Assembly: GCA_031292015.1 (NCBI GenBank)
Contig: JARLHY010000068.1
Coordinates: 1 to 36,805 of the forward strand
From: Negativicutes bacterium
Lineage (GTDB): Bacteria > Bacillota_C > Negativicutes > Sporomusales_B > JARLHX01
Reading direction: 5' to 3'
Length of the DNA: 36,805 nucleotides
Shown one piece after another: positions 1-9,118 of this stretch. The position numbers were made by a program, and so were the translations under genes. The number at the start of each line of letters is the position of its first letter. Positions within the stretch are counted from its first letter, which is position 1. Under the pieces are notes generated by a model. The model was not told where the DNA came from, made no database searches, and saw only the letters and a program-made list of their open reading frames with translations.

Positions 1-2
1 AA

Positions 3-953
3 CAGTTTCCGCGGGTGTTCGACCAGTATCATTATCGCCTGGATCTTATTCTGCAGGCCCTGACTGACGCGGCCATTCCGCTGGACTCCTTAAACGCGGT
101 GGTCGGCAGGGGCGGTCTGTTAAAACCGTTGGTCGGCGGTACCTATGCCATCAATCAGCTGATGGTGGATGACCTGAAAAAGGCCGAGCAGGGTGAACAC
201 GCCGCCAACCTTGGGGCGGTGCTGGCTTTCAATCTGGCCGGACAGCTGGGGATACCGGCCTTTATCGTCGATCCGGTGTCGGTGGATGAAATGGAGCCGG
301 TGGCCCGTATTTCCGGCCTGCCTGACCTTGAACGGGTCAGTATGGTGCATACTCTGAATATGAAGGCAGTCGCCAGGAAAGTGGCGCAGGATATAGGGCG
401 AAGGTACGAGGATCTCAACATGATTGTCGCCCATCTCGGTACCGGGGTGTCGGTGTCGCTGCACCACGGGGGAAGAATGATCGATGTGATCAATCCCAAG
501 GACGAGGGAGCTTTTTCGCCGGACCGGTGCGGCGGCTTGCCTGCCAGTCAATTGGTCAAGCTATGCTTCTCCGGCAAGTACAGCCAGAAGGAACTGCTGG
601 AAAAGACGCTTGGTACCGGGGGAATGTACGGTTATCTCGGAACGAAGGATATCCGCGAGGCGGAGGAGATGGCGGCCGGGGGCAATGAAAAGGCCGGACT
701 GGTCCTGGAGGCGCTGGCTTATCAGGTGGCCAAGGAGATCGGAGCCATGGCCGCGGTTCAGGCCGGAGAGGTGGACCGGATCGTGTTGACCGGCGGCATC
801 GCCTATTCGGAGAAGATTGTGAAAGCAATCAGCGCAAGGGTGAAGTTCATCGCCCCGGTGGTGGTGATCCCCGGGGAAGAGGAACTGGAAGCTTTGGCTG
901 CCGGTGCCCTCAGGGTGCTGCGGGGCGAAGAGCAGGCTAGAGTTTATCAGTGA
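3..953 (+). CDS. buk: Butyrate kinase, 5'-truncated by window edge
   Basis: Phosphorylates ADP from butyryl phosphate (or makes the acyl phosphate in reverse), the last ATP-yielding step of butyrate or branched-chain acid formation in the cytoplasm. The open frame runs to the first bases of the window without a start. A GTG at position 15 opens a 312-residue frame, but the family is about 355 residues and the N-terminal phosphate-binding segment is missing, so the gene begins upstream of the window. Visible acetokinase-fold signatures are AHLGTGVSVSLHHGG near the middle, SPDRCGGLP after it, and VLTGGIAYSE near the C terminus. It ends 16 nt before the ptb start, so buk-ptb is an operon in the reverse of the ptb-buk order of classic Clostridium. 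Family assignment is firm; whether butyrate, isobutyrate or another acid is the substrate cannot be read. Confidence 0.93.
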   Translation, partial: QFPRVFDQYHYRLDLILQALTDAAIPLDSLNAVVGRGGLLKPLVGGTYAINQLMVDDLKKAEQGEHAANLGAVLAFNLAGQLGIPAFIVDPVSVDEMEPVARISGLPDLERVSMVHTLNMKAVARKVAQDIGRRYEDLNMIVAHLGTGVSVSLHHGGRMIDVINPKDEGAFSPDRCGGLPASQLVKLCFSGKYSQKELLEKTLGTGGMYGYLGTKDIREAEEMAAGGNEKAGLVLEALAYQVAKEIGAMAAVQAGEVDRIVLTGGIAYSEKIVKAISARVKFIAPVVVIPGEEELEALAAGALRVLRGEEQARVYQ

Positions 954-969
954 TTGGGAGGTAAGAAGA

Positions 970-1896
970 GTGCTGCGAAATTTTGCCGAGGTTCTCAGCA
1001 GGGCCCAGAGCTTAGGCCGGGTCACGATCAGTGTGGCCGCGGCTCAGGACAGCGATGTGCTGCAGGCCCTCAAAGCTGCGCACGACGCCGGACTGGCCAC
1101 GGCGATCCTGGTTGGGGACGCGGCGGCGATAAGGCCGCTGCTGGAGAAGGTGGGCCTTCCGGCGGATACGCCGGTGGTGCATGAACCGGATAACAACAAG
1201 GCGGCTCTGACCGCCGCTTCTCTTGTCAGACAGGGGCAGGCGGATATCCTGATGAAGGGACTGCTCAACAGCAGCGATTTTCTCCGGGCGGTTTTGCACC
1301 CGACGGAAGGTCTGAGAACCGGCCGGCTGCTCAGCCACCTGTCCGCCTACGAGATTCCGGGAGCAGAGAAGCTGGTTTTTCACAGCGACGGCGGTATGAA
1401 TATCGCCCCGACGCTGGAGGAAAAGAAGGATATTTTGACTAACGCGCTGCTGATGCTCGCTGCCCTGGGCATAGCCTGCCCCAATGTGGCGGTGCTGACA
1501 GCCAACGAGGTGGTCAACCCCAAGATGCCGGCGACGGTGGACGCCAAAGCGCTGGCTGATATGGGGGCGATGGGGGAATTGCCGCCCGGGGTTGTGGAGG
1601 GACCTATCGCTATGGATGTGGCCCTGAATCCCGAGGCTGCCAAGCATAAAGGCATAAGCAGCGCCGTTTCCGGCAAGGTTGATCTTTTTCTGATGCCGAA
1701 CATCGAAACAGGGAACGCGGTGGGCAAGGCGCTGATTTATTATGCCAGGGCCGTCATGGCCGGGGTGGTGCTGGGCGCGACCCATCCGGTGGTTATGACC
1801 TCCCGGGCGGAAACGCCGGAAGGGAAGCTTAATTCCATCGCCCTTGCCGCCTTGGCGGCAGGCGCTTCGCGGAAAGGCTCCGGACAATGCGGCTAG
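970..1896 (+). CDS. ptb: Phosphate butyryltransferase
   Basis: Exchanges CoA of butyryl-CoA (or a branched acyl-CoA) for phosphate, giving the acyl phosphate used by Buk. The protein is 308 residues, the normal size for the PTA/PTB family. Family features are the VLVGDAAAI-like nucleotide-fold strand early on, ADILMKGLLNSSDFLRAVL, the GRLLSH and PTLEEKKDIL segments, and a C-terminal LGATHPVVMTSRAE stretch. A longer frame starts at 904 inside buk, but the GTG at 970 has a good GGGAGG ribosome site about 8 nt upstream and matches the family N terminus, so it is preferred. It lies directly after buk and overlaps the next membrane-protein gene by 10 nt, implying co-transcription of all three. A paralogue lies at 23311. 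Confidence 0.92.
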   Translation: MLRNFAEVLSRAQSLGRVTISVAAAQDSDVLQALKAAHDAGLATAILVGDAAAIRPLLEKVGLPADTPVVHEPDNNKAALTAASLVRQGQADILMKGLLNSSDFLRAVLHPTEGLRTGRLLSHLSAYEIPGAEKLVFHSDGGMNIAPTLEEKKDILTNALLMLAALGIACPNVAVLTANEVVNPKMPATVDAKALADMGAMGELPPGVVEGPIAMDVALNPEAAKHKGISSAVSGKVDLFLMPNIETGNAVGKALIYYARAVMAGVVLGATHPVVMTSRAETPEGKLNSIALAALAAGASRKGSGQCG

Positions 1897-2570
1897 GTGA
1901 TGTTGTCTGGCTGGCGGGGCTGGGAGGGGTCGCCCTCTTGCTGGCGGCGCCGGTGACGAATATTGTCTTTGTCGCCATGAGCAAGGCTCATCCCTACGCC
2001 ATGGGATTCGTCAAGTTCGCCCTGTTGGCGACGATGGGGGAACTTTTGGCACTCAGGATCGCGGCCGGTGTCTGGAAACAGCCGCCGGGACTTGTCTGGC
2101 GGGCGATGGTCTGGGGTTTTCTGGGGGGCGCGATTGTGCTGGTGTTCGACGTTTTTGGCGGCGGCGTGGCTGCCGCGGTGAATCACGGCCTGCTGCCGGT
2201 AGGCAGCGGCGCGACGGCGCAGGTGATGACCGCTTTTTGGACCAGCGCGCTGCTGAATCTGGTATTCGCGCCGACAATGATGCTGCTGCACCGGATTACC
2301 GATACATACCTGGATCTGGCCGGAGGCGAGCTGACCAGGATCGGGCAGGTGCCCTTGCGCAGGGTGGTCGGTCAGATTGACTGGCAGGGATTCGTCAGTT
2401 TCGTCCTTGTCACGACCATCCCGCTGTTTTGGATTCCGGCCCACACGGTGACGTTTCTCCTGCCGCCGGAGTACCGGGTGATTATGGCGGCGTTTCTGTC
2501 CATCGCCCTGGGGGCGATCCTGGCCTTTGCCAAGCGGAGACCGGCGCTGCGATTAGTTAAGCAGAGCTGA
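1887..2570 (+). CDS. Six-span membrane protein, unknown function
   Basis: A 227-residue integral membrane protein not assigned to a function. About six hydrophobic segments are visible, near residues 8-30, 40-60, 70-95, 110-130, 165-190 and 195-215, ending in a basic tail. The C-terminal part (FWIPAHTVTF then PPEYRVIMAA) loosely recalls the closing motif of the Mpv17/PMP22 family, but that is a weak impression. It starts with ATG overlapping the 3' end of ptb by 10 nt, so translation is probably coupled to Ptb. The neighbourhood suggests a link to acid fermentation such as product or ion handling, but nothing in the sequence proves it. A dispersed repeat and a strong terminator follow. Confidence 0.75.
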   Translation: MRLGDVVWLAGLGGVALLLAAPVTNIVFVAMSKAHPYAMGFVKFALLATMGELLALRIAAGVWKQPPGLVWRAMVWGFLGGAIVLVFDVFGGGVAAAVNHGLLPVGSGATAQVMTAFWTSALLNLVFAPTMMLLHRITDTYLDLAGGELTRIGQVPLRRVVGQIDWQGFVSFVLVTTIPLFWIPAHTVTFLLPPEYRVIMAAFLSIALGAILAFAKRRPALRLVKQS

Positions 2571-2654
2571 TCCGAAGAGTAAAGTACGCGGCCACGTCGA
2601 GGAGGGCCGCAAAGGCGACCGGACGGCGGAGCTCCGGATGGAGGCGCCGTACAG

Positions 2655-2815
2655 CTAAGGCCGACGGCTATCGTACGATGCCGCACCCGCAAGGGGCAGG
2701 CCGCATTTCTAACCGCTGAAGCGTAAGAACTGCGCACTCACCGGCAAGCTTAGCCTACGGCGCCTACCATCCTGCGCAACGCCGCCAGACACTTTTGCGG
2801 CCTCTCTGTTCAAAA
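2655..2815 (-). repeat. Dispersed intergenic repeat, copy A
   Basis: A GC-rich non-coding stretch between the convergent genes ending at 2570 and 2870. It contains a core at about 2684-2738 (cacccgcaaggggcaggc ... gcgcact) that recurs at 7186-7240 (opposite strand) and about 33826-33880. The strand is arbitrary and the outer limits are estimated by comparison with the copy at 33798. A chance peptide with ACPLRV appears in one frame of each copy; I take it as a shadow, not a gene. Confidence 0.6.
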
Positions 2816-2828
2816 TATGTTCTAAGAC

Positions 2829-2866
2829 AAAACCAGTGATTATCAACAATCACTGGTTTTCGCTTT
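2829..2866. terminator. Bidirectional intrinsic terminator
   Basis: A perfect 13-bp inverted repeat (2829-2841 with 2848-2860, loop atcaac) followed by cgcttttt on the + strand and preceded by A-rich sequence that gives a U-tract on the - strand. It sits between the convergent membrane-protein gene and glcD, so it can serve both. Confidence 0.85.
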
Positions 2867-2869
2867 TTA

Positions 2870-4255
2870 TCACAGGTCGATGATTTTGCCTGGGTTGAGG
2901 CGGTTGGCGGGGTCGAAGCTGCGTTTGATCTTGCGGAAGACCTCCAGGCCGACCGGGGAGAACTGTTTGTCCATGAAGGGCTTTTTCAGCAGGCCGATGC
3001 CGTGTTCGCCGGTGATGGAACCTTTAAGGTCCAGAGCCATCCTGCACAGGATGCCTTCGGCCTGGTGAACCCGGTGCGACTCATCTTCCAGCCGCTGGTC
3101 GAACAGTACCATCGGATGGAAGTTGCCGTCGCCGGCGTGGGCCAGGATGCCGATTTCCAGGCTGAGATCGCTGGCGCACTGGATGATGCCGCTGACCGCC
3201 GCCGGGAAAACGCTGCGGGGCACGGTGATGTCCTGCATCGAATAGGACGGGCGGCGTTTGCCGCAGGCGCCGATGGCGGTGCGGCGGGCCAGCCAGATCT
3301 TGTCAACTTCCTGGGCGGTGCGGGCCAGCTTGAATTCCCGTACATTGTTTTTTGCGCAGATATCGCTGATGGTGTTCACCTGGCCGTCCAGGTCGACATC
3401 GTAGCCGTCGACCTCGATGATCAATAGGGCCCCGGCGTCCCGCGGCAGGCCGATGTTGTTGGCGTCTTCGGCGATGATCATCATCAGGCCGTCCATCATT
3501 TCCAGAGTGGTGGGGACAATGCCGGCGGCAACGATGTCGGCGACGGTCTGGGAGGCGTTTTCGGCCTTGTGGAAAATCGCCAGCATGGTGCGCTTGGCGG
3601 GCGGCAGAGGCAGAATGCGCACCGTGACCTTGGTGATGAGGCCCAGGGTGCCTTCGGCGCCGACGAAAATCCGGGTAAGGTCAAGGCCGCACTCGCTCTT
3701 GAAGTTGCGACCGCCGGTCTGGATGACCTTGCCGTTCATCAGCACGACTTCCAGCCCCAGGACGTAGTCTCTGGTCACCCCATACTTGAAACAGCGGGGG
3801 CCGCCGGAGCACTCGCCGAGATTGCCGCCCATGGTCGCGGCCTTGTAGCTGGCCGGATCGGGGGGGTAGTAGAATCCTTTTTTGGCAAGCTCTTCCTGAA
3901 ACTCGAAATTGACATAGCCTGGTTCGATGGTGGCAAGAAAGTTTTCGGTGTCGATTTCCCAGATTTTTTTCATCCGGCTGAAGGCGATCACCACGCTGGT
4001 GCTGTTGACGTCGCCCAGGGCGCCGCCGCTCAGGTTGGTGCCCGCTCCCCGCGGTACCAGGGTGAAGTCAAGTTCGCTGGCTGCCTTCACCAGTTCGACC
4101 ACTTCCTCGGTATTCCCCGGGAAGACGACGCCCACCGGCATGCCGGCGAGCAGGGTGGCGTCATATCCGTAGGCGATCAGGGCGACTTTGCTTGTAATCA
4201 CATTTTTGTCGCCGACGATCTGTTTTAACCTGTTTACGATGGCTTTGGCCAACAT
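2870..4255 (-). CDS. glcD: FAD-linked 2-hydroxyacid dehydrogenase, GlcD type
   Basis: The 461-residue flavoprotein subunit that oxidises glycolate, D-lactate or a similar 2-hydroxyacid, passing electrons to the partner GlcE/GlcF subunits and on to quinone. The N-terminal PCMH-type FAD-binding domain shows PRGAGTNLSGGA (about residues 73-84), then PPDPASYKAATMGGN and a GAEGTLGLIT motif. The C-terminal FAD-oxidase domain carries HAGDGNFHP and GEHGIGLLKKPFM. Start ATG at 4255 follows a GGAAGG ribosome site. It is the last gene of a three-gene operon (glcF-glcE-glcD) with 25 nt separating it from glcE, and a terminator follows. The exact substrate is not readable. A second GlcD at 31259 lies by the lactate permease. 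Confidence 0.9.
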   Translation of the reverse strand: MLAKAIVNRLKQIVGDKNVITSKVALIAYGYDATLLAGMPVGVVFPGNTEEVVELVKAASELDFTLVPRGAGTNLSGGALGDVNSTSVVIAFSRMKKIWEIDTENFLATIEPGYVNFEFQEELAKKGFYYPPDPASYKAATMGGNLGECSGGPRCFKYGVTRDYVLGLEVVLMNGKVIQTGGRNFKSECGLDLTRIFVGAEGTLGLITKVTVRILPLPPAKRTMLAIFHKAENASQTVADIVAAGIVPTTLEMMDGLMMIIAEDANNIGLPRDAGALLIIEVDGYDVDLDGQVNTISDICAKNNVREFKLARTAQEVDKIWLARRTAIGACGKRRPSYSMQDITVPRSVFPAAVSGIIQCASDLSLEIGILAHAGDGNFHPMVLFDQRLEDESHRVHQAEGILCRMALDLKGSITGEHGIGLLKKPFMDKQFSPVGLEVFRKIKRSFDPANRLNPGKIIDL

Positions 4256-4280
4256 TTTGCATCCTTCCCTTCATTGCTGC

Positions 4281-5594
4281 TTAAGAAAAGGTGACACCGG
4301 GGGCCATCACGCCAAGCGGGTCAAACTGGCGGCGGATGGTTGCCAGAAGGCCGGTAACCGTCTCCCACATCGCCGGATCACGGTAGGATTCGCATACCAG
4401 CTTCGTTCCCAGGCAGTCAGCGACGTTGCCGCCGTGGGCCATTGCCAGGGCGTTGATTTTGGCGGTTAAAGCCGCCCGGTCCTCCAAGGCCATGGCCTCA
4501 GGCAGCACGAGGCGGATATTGCCAAGCAGTGCCTCGACGTTGATGCCCGGCCATTCGCCCAGATCGCCGACGATCCCGGCCAGGGCGCCGAGGGACTTGG
4601 CAAGTTGGAGGGGGCCGACGGAATATTCGATGGTCTGGGTCTGATAGGGACAGTTCAGCCGGCCTTTCACCGCCAGCCATTTTAGCCACAGGTCGCCGTG
4701 TTCGCCGGGGTCTTCGATGAGATTGACCTCGCTGGCGCCGGCCAGGCTGAATACAGCGGCAATTTCCCGGGTAAGGGCCTTGGTTGATTCCCGGAAGCCT
4801 TCAAAATCGACCATGACCAACTGGCCGTCGATGCCGGGCAGAACTTCCGCCGCCAGAGGGCGGCTGAAAAGACTGACCCGGGTGGGATGGATGTTGCGTT
4901 TGATGAGGGTCTGGACCGACTCGGCGGTCCGCTGCAGGGACGGAAAGACGGCAAGGACCGAAGCCCTGGCCTGAGGCGTGGGCAGGAGCTTCACCAGCAG
5001 TTTGGTGAAGATGCCCAGGCTGCCTTGAGCGCCGACCGCGAAGTGGATATAATCGTAGCCGGCGACATTCTTGATGCACTTGTTGCCGATATCGAGGATT
5101 TCGCCGGTGGGCAGCACCATTTCAAAACCGAGAAGATAGGTTCGGGTAGGGCCGTATTGGAAGGATTTGGCGTCGGCGTCGCCGACGGCGAAACAGCCAC
5201 CGATGGAACTGGTCCCGAAGCGATAGGGATCTACCGGAAAATAGAGATTTTCCTCAGCCGTTTTCCGGATGAATTCCAGATGAGACAAACCTGGCTCCAC
5301 CTGGGCGACCAGATTCTCGCGGTCGATTTCCAGCAGGCGGTTCATTCTGGACATGACCAGGGCAATGCCGCCGTCCAGGTTTCTGCTGTCGGCGACAGCG
5401 CCGCCGACGCTGACTTTCAGGTTCAGCTGATTAGCCAGCTTCACGATTTCACTGACCTCGGCGGTCTGAGCGGGCAGCACCACGGCCAGCGGCCGGCCGG
5501 GTCCCTTCAGATATACGGCCATGTCTGACAGGGTGTCGAGTACATGTTCGCCGCCGACAATTGCCTGCAGCCTGGTGATGGCGTCGTTACTCAT
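4281..5594 (-). CDS. glcE: FAD-binding subunit, GlcE type
   Basis: A 437-residue FAD-binding oxidoreductase subunit of the glycolate/D-lactate dehydrogenase complex. The PCMH domain is visible (KVSVGGAVADSRNLDGGIAL region, SSIGGCFAVGDA, then GAQGSLGIFTKL). The usual glycine-rich FAD loop is less canonical than in the GlcD partner, as is normal for GlcE. An in-frame GTG at 5612 would add six residues, but the ATG at 5594 is better placed after AAAGGG and is chosen. It is the middle gene of the operon, 60 nt after glcF and 25 nt before glcD. It could also be called a second GlcD-like FAD protein; the GlcE label rests mainly on operon position and divergence. Confidence 0.85.
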   Translation of the reverse strand: MSNDAITRLQAIVGGEHVLDTLSDMAVYLKGPGRPLAVVLPAQTAEVSEIVKLANQLNLKVSVGGAVADSRNLDGGIALVMSRMNRLLEIDRENLVAQVEPGLSHLEFIRKTAEENLYFPVDPYRFGTSSIGGCFAVGDADAKSFQYGPTRTYLLGFEMVLPTGEILDIGNKCIKNVAGYDYIHFAVGAQGSLGIFTKLLVKLLPTPQARASVLAVFPSLQRTAESVQTLIKRNIHPTRVSLFSRPLAAEVLPGIDGQLVMVDFEGFRESTKALTREIAAVFSLAGASEVNLIEDPGEHGDLWLKWLAVKGRLNCPYQTQTIEYSVGPLQLAKSLGALAGIVGDLGEWPGINVEALLGNIRLVLPEAMALEDRAALTAKINALAMAHGGNVADCLGTKLVCESYRDPAMWETVTGLLATIRRQFDPLGVMAPGVTFS

Positions 5595-5654
5595 GTTTAC
5601 CAGCCCTTTCACTGTAAGAATTGCAAATCGCGATTTTTCGTCAGCCGGGCCCGG

Positions 5655-6914
5655 TCAGACCGGCGCTGGTCCGCCGTAAGCTTTGGCCAGCATATCCGCC
5701 AGGTGAACCACCTTGGTATTTTTGCCGGCGAGGTTCAGGGCGCCCTGAATACGGTGCAGGCAGGCCGGGCAGGAGGTTACCACGATGTCGGCGCCGCTGT
5801 CTTCGATGTTTTTCAGCTTCTGTCTGGTGATATCGTTGGATTCGTCCGGGAAGAAAGCCTGGACCAGGCCGGCGGCGCCGCAGCACCTGTCGGCCTCCTT
5901 CATTTCAACAAACTGCAGGCGGGGGATGCTTTTGAGCAGCTCGCGGGGCTGCTGGGTGATCTTTTGATAGCGGACCAGATGACAGGGGTCGTGGTAGGTC
6001 ACCTGGACCGGCAGAATCGGCTTGAACTGGCTGACATCCAACTTGAGTTCGCTGAGAAGAAACCGCGAAAACTCGAACACCTTGCCGCAGAATTCCCGGA
6101 CCTGGGGCAGGTAGTCAGGCTCGTCGGCAAAGAGTTTCGGATATTCTTCCTTTATCATGGAACCGCAGGTCGCGCAGGCGGTGATCACAGCGTCGGCCTC
6201 AAGACCGGTCAGGAGGCTGATATTCTTTCTGGCCAGATCCTTTGCGGTCTCAAAGTCGCCGTAAGCGTACTGGGGCATGCCACAGCACACCTGATTTTTC
6301 GCCATGACCACGTCGCAGCCGTTCCGGTTCAGGACCTGGATGATGGCGTGACCGGTGCGGTCCAGGGTGTGATTGATCATACAGCCGGGGAAGAAAGCCA
6401 CCCGCCTTGTGGGATTGGCGGCGGGGCTGACAGCGGGAACCTGCTGGAGAAAGGGTTTTTCGTTGACAGGCATTCCCTTGATGTCGATGCCCCGGAAACT
6501 GTCCAGGCCGTTGACCCTGCTCAGCACAAGACTGCGGAAGGTCCTGAGGGACTTGAAGGCCAGCCCCAGGCGCCCCGGACTGGCCAGGGTCTTCAGACCC
6601 TGACGCTTGGCGAAACCGGAAATTCCTTTCCTTTTCTTGAGGTCGCGGCGCGCGGCCATTACGAGTTCGTTGGCTTTCACCCCGCTCGGGCAGGCGATGG
6701 CGCACTCGCCGCACAGGAGACAACTGTTGATGGCGTTCTCGTAGTCCCGGTCAGGTTCGAGAGTTCCTTCGGCGACCGCTTTGATCAGCTGGACTCTGCC
6801 GCGGGCGACCATCGGTTCGCCGAGGTTGGATTTGTAACTTTTGCATGCCGCGTGACAGAAGCCGCATTTGTTGCATCTGTTCAGCATTTCGTATACATCA
6901 GCCAAACCTCCCAC
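5655..6914 (-). CDS. glcF: Iron-sulfur subunit, GlcF type
   Basis: A 419-residue Fe-S subunit that relays electrons from the flavoprotein subunits towards the membrane quinone pool. Near the N terminus are two 4Fe-4S motifs, CNKCGFCHAAC and CLLCGECAIACP. The C-terminal half has two cysteine-rich CCG domains (CCGMPQYAYGD and CCGAAGLVQAFFPDES) as in GlcF, LutA and HdrB proteins. An in-frame TTG at 6944 would add ten residues, but the GTG at 6914 has an excellent AGGGGGG site about 8 nt upstream. It is the first gene of the leftward operon. A TAAAAT-like -10 lies upstream at 6961-6966, without a clear -35. Confidence 0.9.
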   Translation of the reverse strand: MGGLADVYEMLNRCNKCGFCHAACKSYKSNLGEPMVARGRVQLIKAVAEGTLEPDRDYENAINSCLLCGECAIACPSGVKANELVMAARRDLKKRKGISGFAKRQGLKTLASPGRLGLAFKSLRTFRSLVLSRVNGLDSFRGIDIKGMPVNEKPFLQQVPAVSPAANPTRRVAFFPGCMINHTLDRTGHAIIQVLNRNGCDVVMAKNQVCCGMPQYAYGDFETAKDLARKNISLLTGLEADAVITACATCGSMIKEEYPKLFADEPDYLPQVREFCGKVFEFSRFLLSELKLDVSQFKPILPVQVTYHDPCHLVRYQKITQQPRELLKSIPRLQFVEMKEADRCCGAAGLVQAFFPDESNDITRQKLKNIEDSGADIVVTSCPACLHRIQGALNLAGKNTKVVHLADMLAKAYGGPAPV

Positions 6915-7045
6915 TAACGTTCCCCCCCTGAGTATTTTTGGCAATTTGTAGCCTATCCCTATTTTATCTTGAATTTTCCATTTTTCCTAGAGCGGTATTC
7001 AGAATTTTCTGCAATATATGTCGGAAATGGGAAAATGTGTAAAAC

Positions 7046-7092
7046 AAAAACAGACAAAATTCATGACTGGCCATGAGTTTTGTCTGTTTTTT
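7046..7092. terminator. Intrinsic terminator, usable on both strands
   Basis: The stem aaaaacagacaaaa (7046-7059) pairs with ttttgtctgttttt (7078-7091) around a catg-containing loop, with T-runs on either strand. It probably terminates leftward transcription from the potassium importer gene, insulating the glcFED operon. The 353-nt gap between glcF and that gene otherwise holds only this terminator and repeat copy B. Confidence 0.8.
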
Positions 7093-7110
7093 CTTGGATA
7101 CTAATCTTTC

Positions 7111-7267
7111 AGGCCGTTCAGAACTCCCCAGATGCGCGACGGCCCCGCGAGCCCAGTAGCGACGAGTACTGGACTTGCGGGGCCAAGTGCGCAGTTCTTG
7201 CGCTTCAGCGCTTAAAAATGCGGCCTACCCTTTACGGGTGCAAAGCAGGTGGGGGCTGAGCGGCCTG
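7111..7267 (-). repeat. Dispersed intergenic repeat, copy B
   Basis: A copy of the family seen at about 2655 and 33798, here abutting the stop codon of the potassium importer gene. The core is 7186-7240. It contains its own inverted repeat: cgcgagcccagta (7146-7158) with tactggacttgcg (7167-7179), and ggccccgc with gcggggcc. The ends (aggccgttcagaac and gctgagcggcctg) resemble the terminal repeats of the 33798 copy in diverged form. Confidence 0.65.
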
Positions 7268-9118
7268 TTATTTTTGCAAGTGGTAGGGGATGGTGGTAAC
7301 GACAACATTCTCCTTGAGAATCAGGAGGGTCCGGAGAATCCAGCCTGTCTGGTTGTGGAGCAGGCGATGCCACCATTTTTTGGTTTCGAACTCGGGAATG
7401 ATCACGGTGATGTAGTCATAGTTGCATTTTTGCATTTCCAGTTCGCTGATAAAGTCCAGAACTGGCTGGATGACGAGCCGGTAGGGAGAATACACGGTGA
7501 CAAGCTGGATGCCGGGATTCCAGGATTCCCATTTGTCCTCGATTCTTTTGCCGGCGTCTTCGTCGGTTACGACATGGAGGGCGATGACATCATCGCTGAC
7601 CGATTTGGCGTAGCGCAGCGTCTGGGCCACGACCCGGGTGGGGCTGGCGATGGGAACCACCACCAGGTTGGTCGCTTTCGGAGCCTTGAAGCTTTCGGCG
7701 AAGTTGAAGGAGGTCAGGCTGAGCTGTTCGGCCATGTCGTTGTAGTGATGCTTGATGGACCGGAAGATATAGATCATGATCGGGATGAAGAGCAACACGA
7801 TCCAGGCACCGTACATGAACTTGGTGACACCGATGATCAGCACCACCAGGGCGGTCACAAGTGCCCCAAAACCGTTGAGAAGGGCTCTTGTCCGCCAGCC
7901 CGAGTCTTTTTCCCGGAACCAGTGGACAACAAGGCTGCTCTGGGCGATGGTGAAAGAGAGAAACACGCCGATGGCGTATAGGGAAATCAGATGCTCGACG
8001 TTGCCGCTGAAAATCAGGATCAGGAGGGCGGCAAAGATACTGAGGAGAACGATGCCGTTGGAGAAGCCCAGCCGCTCGCCGCGGGAAGCCAGATAGCGCG
8101 GCATGTAGCCGTCTCGGGCGAGGATGGACAGAAGGGGCGGCAGGCCGTTGTAGGCGGTGTTGGCGGCCAGGTACAGCACAAGCATGGTGGTGATGTCGAT
8201 GTAATAGAACATAGGACCGTGGCCAAAGGTGTTTTCGGCCACAACCGACAGGGCGGTGGCATTCAAATCTTCCAGCGGCAGCAGGTGAAAGTGCATGATA
8301 AGGAAGGATATACCCAGCAGCATAACCCCCAGGACGCCGGACATCCAGTAGGTGGTGACGGCGGCGTTGTGAACCTCGGGTTTTTTGAACATCGGCACGC
8401 CGTTGGAGATGGCCTCGACGCCGGTCATCGAACTACAGCCGTTGGCGAAGGCCCGCAGGGCCAGAAACAGGACGGTCCAGTCCAGCTGCTGCGCCGCCAG
8501 CGACTCCGGCGGGAGGATGGGGGCGGCAGGATTGGTGAAGGCGTTGAAAGCGCCGACGGCGATGAGGGCGACGATGCCGGAAATAAAAGCATAGGTGGGA
8601 AAGACGAAGACGTTGGAAGATTCCCGCACTCCCCGCAGATTGATAAGGGTCAGAATAATGAAGATTACAGCCAGATCTAGCTCCACGGTGTAGGGCAACA
8701 GGTCCGGAAAAGCCGACGTGATGGCCGCGGTGCCGGCGGAGACGCTGACCGCCACGGTGAGGGTGTAGTCGGCGAACAGCGCCGCTGCGGCGGTGAGGGC
8801 CGGCAGTTCTCCCAGATTGTTGATGGCCACCGAGTAGGAGCCGCCGCCGCCGGGGTTGGCGCGGGCCACTTGTACATAAGAAATGGTGATGATAGCAAGC
8901 AATAAGACGATGCCGATGGTTACCGGACCCATGTAGCCGTAGGCTAAGATACCGGGAATGGCGAGGACTTTCATGATTTCTTCCGGGCCGTAAGCTACCG
9001 AGGAAAGGGCGTCAGAAGAAAAAATTGCCAAGGCTTTCCATTTTGGCAGTTTTTCGTGGGCCATTTCCTGGTTGTGCAGCGGGCGGCCGATGAGCAGCCG
9101 CCTGAGTATGCGGATCAT
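7268..9118 (-). CDS. KimA-type potassium importer (APC superfamily)
   Basis: A 616-residue membrane transporter closely matching the KimA (YdaO) proton/potassium symporter pattern of Bacillus: SSDALSSVAYGPEEI near residue 33, PGGGGSYSVA in the third helix, CSSMTGVEAISNGVP in the middle, and a long cytoplasmic C-terminal domain (about 460-616) ending in LHNQTGWILR and a PYHLQK tail. About 12 transmembrane helices precede that domain. In Bacillus the C-terminal domain binds c-di-AMP; that is family knowledge, not seen here. Start ATG at 9118 follows GGAGG with a rather long spacing. It is a single-gene unit with a leader of over 100 nt, in which I could not recognise the c-di-AMP riboswitch that precedes kimA in Bacillus. 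A generic amino-acid permease label would be the fallback. Confidence 0.85.
   Translation of the reverse strand: MIRILRRLLIGRPLHNQEMAHEKLPKWKALAIFSSDALSSVAYGPEEIMKVLAIPGILAYGYMGPVTIGIVLLLAIITISYVQVARANPGGGGSYSVAINNLGELPALTAAAALFADYTLTVAVSVSAGTAAITSAFPDLLPYTVELDLAVIFIILTLINLRGVRESSNVFVFPTYAFISGIVALIAVGAFNAFTNPAAPILPPESLAAQQLDWTVLFLALRAFANGCSSMTGVEAISNGVPMFKKPEVHNAAVTTYWMSGVLGVMLLGISFLIMHFHLLPLEDLNATALSVVAENTFGHGPMFYYIDITTMLVLYLAANTAYNGLPPLLSILARDGYMPRYLASRGERLGFSNGIVLLSIFAALLILIFSGNVEHLISLYAIGVFLSFTIAQSSLVVHWFREKDSGWRTRALLNGFGALVTALVVLIIGVTKFMYGAWIVLLFIPIMIYIFRSIKHHYNDMAEQLSLTSFNFAESFKAPKATNLVVVPIASPTRVVAQTLRYAKSVSDDVIALHVVTDEDAGKRIEDKWESWNPGIQLVTVYSPYRLVIQPVLDFISELEMQKCNYDYITVIIPEFETKKWWHRLLHNQTGWILRTLLILKENVVVTTIPYHLQK

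Noticed and set aside
5544..6917. A 457-codon + strand frame opposite glcF
   Set aside because: Shadow of a complete iron-sulfur subunit with correctly placed cysteine motifs.
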